Positions 58,085 through 64,000 of a stretch of 64,000 nucleotides of DNA are shown here, one piece after another. The DNA is from Aedes albopictus (taxonomy: Eukaryota; Arthropoda; Insecta; Diptera; Culicidae). Position 1 is the stretch's first letter. Each line of letters opens with the position of its first letter. The stretch spans positions 29,041,047 to 29,105,046 of the forward strand of contig NC_085138.1 of the NCBI RefSeq assembly GCF_035046485.1, in the 5' to 3' direction. The translations under genes were made by a program, and so were the position numbers. A model generated the notes under the pieces. That model worked only from the letters and a program-made list of their open reading frames with translations, searched no databases and had not been told where the DNA came from.

Positions 58085-58379
58085 GAAGTGAATCAAATCT
58101 GAATTACTTGAATATGAAGTGAATAAGACGCGAATCATTTAAATATTAAGTAAACCAGATGTGAATCAGTTGAATATGAAATTGATTAGATCTGAATCGC
58201 TCAAGTATGAAGTGCATCAGACCAGAATGTGAAGTGAATCGAAACTGAATCACTTGAATATGAAGTGAATCAGACCTGGATCACTTGAATACTTATGAAG
58301 TGAATTAGACCTGAATGCTGATTACCATCACCTAGTGGCAGAATTGTGAACCAAACCGCTTATTGATCCTGTATGGTTA

Positions 58380-58720
58380 AATAGAGGTATTCCTGAAAGA
58401 ATCACTAGATACTTACATGTATTTCTGAAGGTATGTTTGAGAGTATTGATCATTCCTGAAGAAATCTGGGGAATATTGTTAAAGGTGTTGGTATAAGGAT
58501 TCTATAAGAGAATCCTCACGGTATTTACTAGGTAATCTTTTCAGATATTCCTGAAGGTATTTATGGAGCTATTCTTGGTCATTGAAGTTGAAAGAACCCT
58601 GAAAGTACCTCTGAAAAAACTTGTAAGAGTATTCTTGAAGGAATTCCTGGATATATTTCTATGCCAATCCCACAGGTATTTAAAAAAAAACACCCTAGGA
58701 GTATTTCAATCAGGAATACT
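58380..58720. repeat. Degenerate GGTATTCCTGAAG-type repeat tract
   Basis: Short reiterations of GTATTCCTGAAGG and AGGTATTTATGG-like units, akin to the GGAATTCC arrays. Confidence 0.5.
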
Positions 58721-58929
58721 TTCACCTGATTAAAAGAAAGAGAAATTTCGAACTCCTTCAGTTATACATGTGCTCTATTCGTACCTGAAATATTTTTGAA
58801 AAATTCTTTGCCACCATGAATTCTTGAAGAAATTTCTTAAATAAAACATGAACGTATTTCCAAACGAATAATTTATTTTATTTCTAAACGAACTCTCAAT
58901 AAGTTTCTTCTGAATCACGGGTACTCCCA

Positions 58930-59210
58930 AAAATCATAAAAACGACTCATGATTTCATGAGCGTTTCGTTTTATGATAATACACCATGATTTATGATCAT
59001 GATATTATGATCTACTGTCTCGTAACGCCAGCAATGCGTTACTTTTTTTCTAAAATCATAAAGCTTATTCATGTTATTGAGATTTCGAATCATGAGTTCG
59101 GGTGCGCATCGCTTATAAACCCGGTGGATTCTGTAGGTTCATGAAGCTAAATCATGTTATTGAGATTTCGAATCATGGTTTCGGGTGCGCATCGCTTATG
59201 ATTCAACAGC
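58930..59210. repeat. ATGATCATG-rich palindromic repeat with local duplication
   Basis: Dense ATCATGATTTATGATCATGA palindromes, then TTATTGAGATTTCGAATCAT at 59074 and again at 59157, each followed by TTCGGGTGCGCATCGCTTAT. Confidence 0.55.
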
Positions 59211-59412
59211 AAAGCAGAAGGATGCGGTCGGGACGGTGCTGTTGTTGTTTGACAGCACCGGAACAGGAACGAAACCGTAACGAGATCGGACGGATCCGGG
59301 GCGAGGGATGGCAGCCGCATCTGTTTGAGCTGGAATAAGAACGATGGCGTCGAATGGCAATCCAATTTAGAAATCCGTAAAAAAAAACGTAAGAAAACAT
59401 TTTCGGCACATT

Positions 59413-59590
59413 GAGTGCGCGTAACGCTTCATAATTTTCATGAGCTCATAAAAAAGGTTGCAACGAATCATGATATTAGTTGCTCAGATTATGAAATTAT
59501 GATTCATGATCATGATTTCATAAAATGACAAACCTATAAGTTTTATGATTTGTGAATCACAAAAACAGGATCAGATTCGTTTCCGTGATG
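59413..59590 (+). repeat. Dispersed ATGATCATG repeat, copy 2
   Basis: Matches 21655-21862 from GAGTGCGCGTAACGCTT to GATCAGATTCGTTTCCGTG. Confidence 0.7.
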
Positions 59591-61087
59591 ATAATAGCAA
59601 ACCAGAAGTTTGAAAACATTTGGAAGACAGTTTCTTTTAAAAATCCGACCTTTCTGTTTCTTGTGTAGGTATATCCAGTGCTATGTCATAAAGAGTGCTC
59701 TCGATTATCTTTTGTCTAGTTTCTGTACAATATAAATGTATAAAAATGCCTTTGTTACTACATATAGTTTCTCTGTCGTAAGTGTTGAGATCAATTTATT
59801 GTTAGATTTTTAAAAGCTCTTTATAGAATACTAGGTGTTAGGACAAACAAAAAAACAGCTCAAATATTATTGCGTTAGATAAATAACCGAAAGAATATGA
59901 TGCAATCTTGACTCGAAATGGTTCACATAAATGATAAGGCTTCACCAGCTTTTTTTGATTTCCTTCGTTTAAGTTTTTCTTCCACAGCGAAACCTGTCAC
60001 ATGTGATATTTGACTCTGTATAATACATAAATATACTCTACTCTCTTAAACATATGGCTAGGACCTAGGAGGATCAAGCTCGAATCAACCGGACGAAGAT
60101 TGAGAACAGTACACAACGCGTAATTCCATTACAAAGATTCGCTCTTCGAACGTTTTCATTAGATACCGGGTAGCGTATAGAAGCAATTCCGATCTCAAAA
60201 GCATGCTGTTTGTTATAGCTAATACCGAGAACAGCTACAGGTCTTCCTCGAGTTTCGACCTTTATTGTATTTACTACCAGTCCAAACTGATCCAGTGATG
60301 CACCAATTAACCAACAACCATCTACCATTCCCGATTCAAACAGCATTAAATCGTTTGCATTTCGTTTTGGAACCAGGTACGTACTCTTTACATCGTGTGT
60401 CCTCCATTTCACAGTCTTCCCGTAACTGTCCCATTATTGATGTGTGATGTAAAACTTTTTGATTTCCTGTAGTTTTTATCGTCCTTTTTGCGATTCTATC
60501 CTAGATTCAATCGATCATATCACTTCCCCATCACTTCTGCATTTTTTTTCCACAAGAAAAGCTTCTAAGTAATTTTCGCTTTATAAAACTCACACAAATC
60601 GAAAGAACATATTGCATGTAATCCTAGGCGAAAATAAACAAAAAACCGATATTATCAGCGTGATGAGGTTTCCATCATCTCAAGTGTGTGAGGTTTCCTC
60701 CGCAAACCTGTACAAATTTTTATCGAAATTAGGAAGCTTTTGGTCCGAAAGTTTCCACTAGGATTTGTAGGGTATTATTACATATGTCGCGAGATGGCGA
60801 TGGCGATCGCGCGAGTAGGAAATAATGTGCAGAAAGAAATACATCAATGTCTATACATATAGTGTACCAACTAAAATAGGTAATCGAACTTGGCCCGAAC
60901 ACTGAACTGAACCAGTCAGTGGAAAAGGCGAAAAGCTATTATTACAATTTGCAAATATATACAAGAATATGGTATAAAAATGTGAATGTGGGGCTGAAGT
61001 TTTTGTTGTGATCCGAACGAATCCTTGAGAATGTCTTACAAAGTTTGTTGATGGACAATTTTGGAAATCGTATTCACGTTGCTTACT
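59591..61087. other. Non-coding stretch, nothing recognised
   Basis: AT-rich. The minus frame 60074-60412 (112 codons) has no recognisable domain, and its reading is weak. No RNA gene seen. Confidence 0.45.
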
Positions 61088-61205
61088 GTGACAATTGTGG
61101 AGAGGCAGTGTGGTGATCTAAGGAAATACTCTGCCTTCATTCTCGATGACAATGGAAGCGGGTTCGATTCTAATCAATAATTGTTCCAATACAATATTTC
61201 TGTCC
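61088..61205 (+). mobile_element. Possible tRNA-derived SINE remnant
   Basis: GGCAGTGTGGTGATCTAAGG resembles an A box and GCGGGTTCGATTC a B box at tRNA-like spacing. The rest is diverged. Confidence 0.45.
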
Positions 61206-61880
61206 TGTGAAACAAACAGATTGGCCGGATATCAAAAAAGTCATACCCAAGTTATACCCAGGTCCAAGGAACCCGTTAGAGGGTTTTCTTCCTGTAGATT
61301 CTTGCGAACCTCGAGAAACTTTTAAAACAGTTCTTGGTACATTTCTCGAAGTACTTTTTCATATTTTTATGATATTATCTAGACAACTGAATTCCAGTAG
61401 AATATCTGAAGAAGTCCATGAATACGCTTCTTGGATAATTGAAAAAAAACCGGTAAACCTACAGATACCATTTCTCTATGGACAGTTTTTGGACGCTGAA
61501 GGATTCTCATTAATGGTGACCCTTCCCTCATCGCCCGTCTCAGTCTCTTGCGATCCTACGAAAGGAGTCGAAGAACGTCGGTTATGACGCGGGAAGAGCT
61601 CCTCTAGCATCTCTGAAAACTCTCTCAAGACCCTATAGACGTCATCCACGGGCTTATATCGTCACTCTGAAACCGACCCTTATACTTCTTTGCTTACGCG
61701 ATGGGCTACATCTCGTAGTGGTGAGTCTAGGTCGAATGAAGCAATTGCCTTCTGTGACCTCGGTCCTATGCCAATAGCTTTCAGTCGCCCTGAACGTTTG
61801 GAGTCCTAAGGTCCTCCACACCTGCAAAACGCCTTCCGTGTTTTATACGCTTCACTATATTCATCTCTTTATGTGCTTGG
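61206..61880. other. No gene called
   Basis: The plus frame 61207-61587 (126 codons) is open but shows no recognisable motif and abuts TE remnants. I do not call it. Confidence 0.4.
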
Positions 61881-61884
61881 TGCA

Positions 61885-63280
61885 ATAAGTAGTTCAGGCG
61901 ATGCCGTCCTCTTGTTTTGTTCGCAGAACTTTACGTTCGAAGACTTCAAAAGCTCTCCGATCAACTTCTCTGAACGTCCAAGATTCATGGCCGTATAAAG
62001 CGACCGGAATAATACGTCCACAACATCATACTTCCCTTGAAACTTCCCACCACTTCATCACCACTACCACAGCCGGACCGACGTTGACCACCAGCAAGGT
62101 CTTTGTAGTGTTAGCCGTAAGCACAAGCCTCGCAGTTCCCCTCTATATTTGATTTCGATCCGTCAAACCGTCGCACGAATCAGTCTAATCAACTTCGCCG
62201 GAAAACCATGTTCGACCATAATCTGCCGTAACTCGTTTCTCTTCACTGAGTCGTACGCCGCCTTGAAATCAATAAACAGATGATATATCTGCAAGTTGTA
62301 CTACTGCTCCTGAAATTTATGGAGAATCTGCCAGCATCTAATCCTGCGTTGATCGGCGCTCACGAAAACCCGCCGACGAAGTAATCCTCGATCGGCCTCA
62401 GCCTGTTTAACAGAATTCCGAAGAAAATGTTGTACTAACTTGAGAAGTGCTATTCCTGTGTAATTCGCGCACTCTAGTCTATGCCCTTTCTTGTACAGAG
62501 GGTATAGGGCCTGTCCATAAACTACGTAGACTCTTAGGGGGGACGGGGGGTCTGGCCAAAGTCTACGCTTCATACAAATTTCGAAAATTTTGTATGTACA
62601 AAAGTCCACGAGGGGGTAGGGGGATTTCTGAGATGAGGAAAAATGAGTCTACGTAGTTTATGGACATCGCCATCTGAGACCATCCAACCAACTAGCTGGC
62701 AGTTCGTCATCTAGCCGTAATACGGTGTAAGAGTTATGGTACAGCGCTGCTCATTACCGTGCTTGAGAAGCTCGGCCCGGAATTCGTCCCAGTCAGCAGC
62801 CTTATTGTTCTTCAACCCTTCAAAGGCGGTTTTGACCTTGTCTAGTGTTGAAGGTTCCAATGATTCGAATTCTGTCTGACGCTCTTCCATTCCCACCGTT
62901 TCACAGTTCCTCGCAGTTCTCTCTCATCCTGGCAGCCACCATTATTGTTTTGTCTGTCAGCATGATTTCATTACCTACGGTAGTTGCACGTGACGGGAGA
63001 AGGCATACTGTTCATCTCCGCACGCCATTGACAGTTTCGTAAAACCTCCGCCTATCATTCTGTTCCATACACTCTTGCGCTTGAACAATTACATTTTCCT
63101 CATAGCAGGCTTTTTTCCTTGCATATCGCACACGTGTTCGCTGCATCCGTCGTCGCCTTGCACTTAGACAAGAGCGACGCAAGTTCGCAATAGATTGAGT
63201 CCAGCAGTAGGCCTGTAGTCTCCTATTCCTAGAGTGCCTTTTCCCAAGCATGGTGACATCGCATGCACGTGAGAACACCG
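61885..63280 (-). mobile_element. RTE-like non-LTR retrotransposon, decayed
   Basis: Minus-strand motifs in order: linker (CYEENVIVQAQECMEQNDRR then FYETVNGVRR, 63012-63278), FEGLKNNKAADWDEFRAELLKHG (about 62740-62830), YPLYKKGHRLECANYTGIALL (about 62430-62490), FIDFKAAYDSVKRNELRQI (62240-62290, the RT active-site A motif), and ALYGHESW...FEVFERKVLRT (about 61905-62010). Frameshifts and a MITE (62508-62667) break it. A non-LTR element, clade assigned with moderate confidence. Confidence 0.85.
62508..62667. mobile_element. MITE with TAAACTACGTAGACTC ends, inside the RTE copy
   Basis: GTCCATAAACTACGTAGACTC and GAGTCTACGTAGTTTATGGAC are perfect inverted ends of 21 bp, with C-rich/G-rich interior blocks. 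It interrupts the RT between KxxYPLYKKG-side motifs and the upstream part. Related to 18301-18464. Confidence 0.85.
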
Positions 63281-63343
63281 CTTAGACCGAGCTAGTTTCT
63301 CTCACGATTTGGTGACTCTCTAAATACCTTAAATACCTCGTCC

Positions 63344-63960
63344 TCACTTTGTCTCGGGTATAACATTTTTCACAGGCAACGAATCACTCTCGACCTGGTC
63401 AACCCACCTTGTCCGCTGCTCTTCACGTCGCCTTGTACCATCCGGATTTCTTGTGAACACAATCTTTGCAGTGTTGCTATCCGGCATTCTCTCTAGCATG
63501 CCTTGTCCAACTAATTCTTCCGACTTTGGAAACATTCTGCATGCTGGGTTTGCCTATAGAGCGCAGTGAGCTTGTGGTTCATTCTTCGCCGCCACATACC
63601 GTTCGCCTACACGTCGCCAAAGATCGTCCTTAGCACGCGTCGCTCGAAAACTCTGAGTGCTTGCAGATCCTCCTCGAGCATGGTCCTCAAGTCTCGTGGC
63701 CGTTAAAGACCGATCTTTTTAGCGTTCTGTACAATTTACAGTATTGTGTACATGATTCATTTGGTACGGGGGTAAATCTTTTTTGACGGCAGTTTCTTCT
63801 GACATTGCTGCCAAGGCTTTTCCTGTCTTGCGCAGTTCAACCTACCGGCATGTACTTCGTTTTTGACGCACTCATCACCAATCTAGCTTTCGTTGCTTCG
63901 CGTTTCAGGCGGGTGTCTAGCTCTGATATACAAATTGGCCGGCCTTGCGTAAGATGCTGC
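63344..63960 (-). mobile_element. Second RTE-like fragment, C-terminal part
   Basis: The minus strand reads ISELDTRLKREATKARLVMS then KTKYMPVG (about 63830-63930), LEEDLQALRVFERRVLRTIFGDV (about 63610-63690), WRRRMNHKLTALYR (about 63560-63600) and LERMPDSNTAKIVFTRNPDG then WVDQVESD (63344-63535). These follow the RT in such elements. It has stops and frameshifts and is a separate copy from 61885-63280 because the linker region of that copy lies in between. Confidence 0.8.
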
Positions 63961-64000
63961 AATATTAACCCTAAAAGGGATACCTGGGGTCCATTGGACC

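Larger units (their letters stand above)
56336..58330. repeat. 31-bp tandem repeat array
   Basis: Unit GAAGTGAATCAGACCTGAATC-ACTTGAATAT, period about 31 bp, diverged. It is interrupted by a SINE (56510-56752), a piggyBac MITE (57627-57709) and a CCCAAGTAA MITE (57813-58084). Confidence 0.9.

Noticed and set aside
61207..61587. 126-codon open frame on the plus strand
   Set aside because: No recognisable motif and no splice or start context; it lies between a SINE remnant and RTE-like debris.

Overview
The window comes from a culicine mosquito genome, most likely Aedes. It is intron-rich and repeat-dominated, it carries a Feilai SINE together with other tRNA-derived SINEs, hAT, piggyBac and 2-bp-TSD MITEs, copia, gypsy-like and RTE-like retroelements and large arrays of GGAATTCC-type degenerate repeats, and its one long conserved gene is an insect-type Sbf (MTMR5/MTMR13) gene. 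A block of exactly 500 N (17232-17731) marks a scaffolding gap.

Layout. 1-10465: repeat-rich non-coding DNA. 10469-10523 on the minus strand is the first coding exon of Sbf, followed upstream (higher coordinates) by a GC-rich probable 5'UTR/promoter. Head-to-head with it, 12374-13343 (+) is an unrecognised gene with a 5'UTR intron and a single frameshift. 13927-17231 is a copia element (5' LTR, half-tRNA-type primer site, gag, protease) whose gag is split by a 1.8-kb TIR element and which stops at the gap. 17732-39669 is intron-like DNA full of TEs. It includes a 5.3-kb LTR element at 31314-36614 with identical LTRs and a 5-bp TSD, whose body contains about 38 copies of a 64-bp minisatellite. 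39670-52356 (+) is the rest of Sbf: DENN, SBF2, GRAM, inactive myotubularin, C1 and PH regions. Its last intron (6.3 kb) holds GGAATTCC arrays and a ~145-bp satellite. 52357 onward is the 3'UTR, then arrays (53740-56340, and a 31-bp tandem repeat at 56340-58330 that has taken at least three insertions), then RTE-like fragments on the minus strand to the end.

The most important result is that exon 1 of Sbf joins exon 2 in perfect phase but lies on the opposite strand, with the 500-N gap between them. The copia element that runs into the gap does not continue beyond it. Both facts are explained if the sequence left of the gap is in the wrong orientation. The spliced Sbf reading (8 coding exons, 6060 nt, 2019 residues) is then complete. 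A real inversion, or trans-splicing between strands, is the less likely but more exciting alternative.
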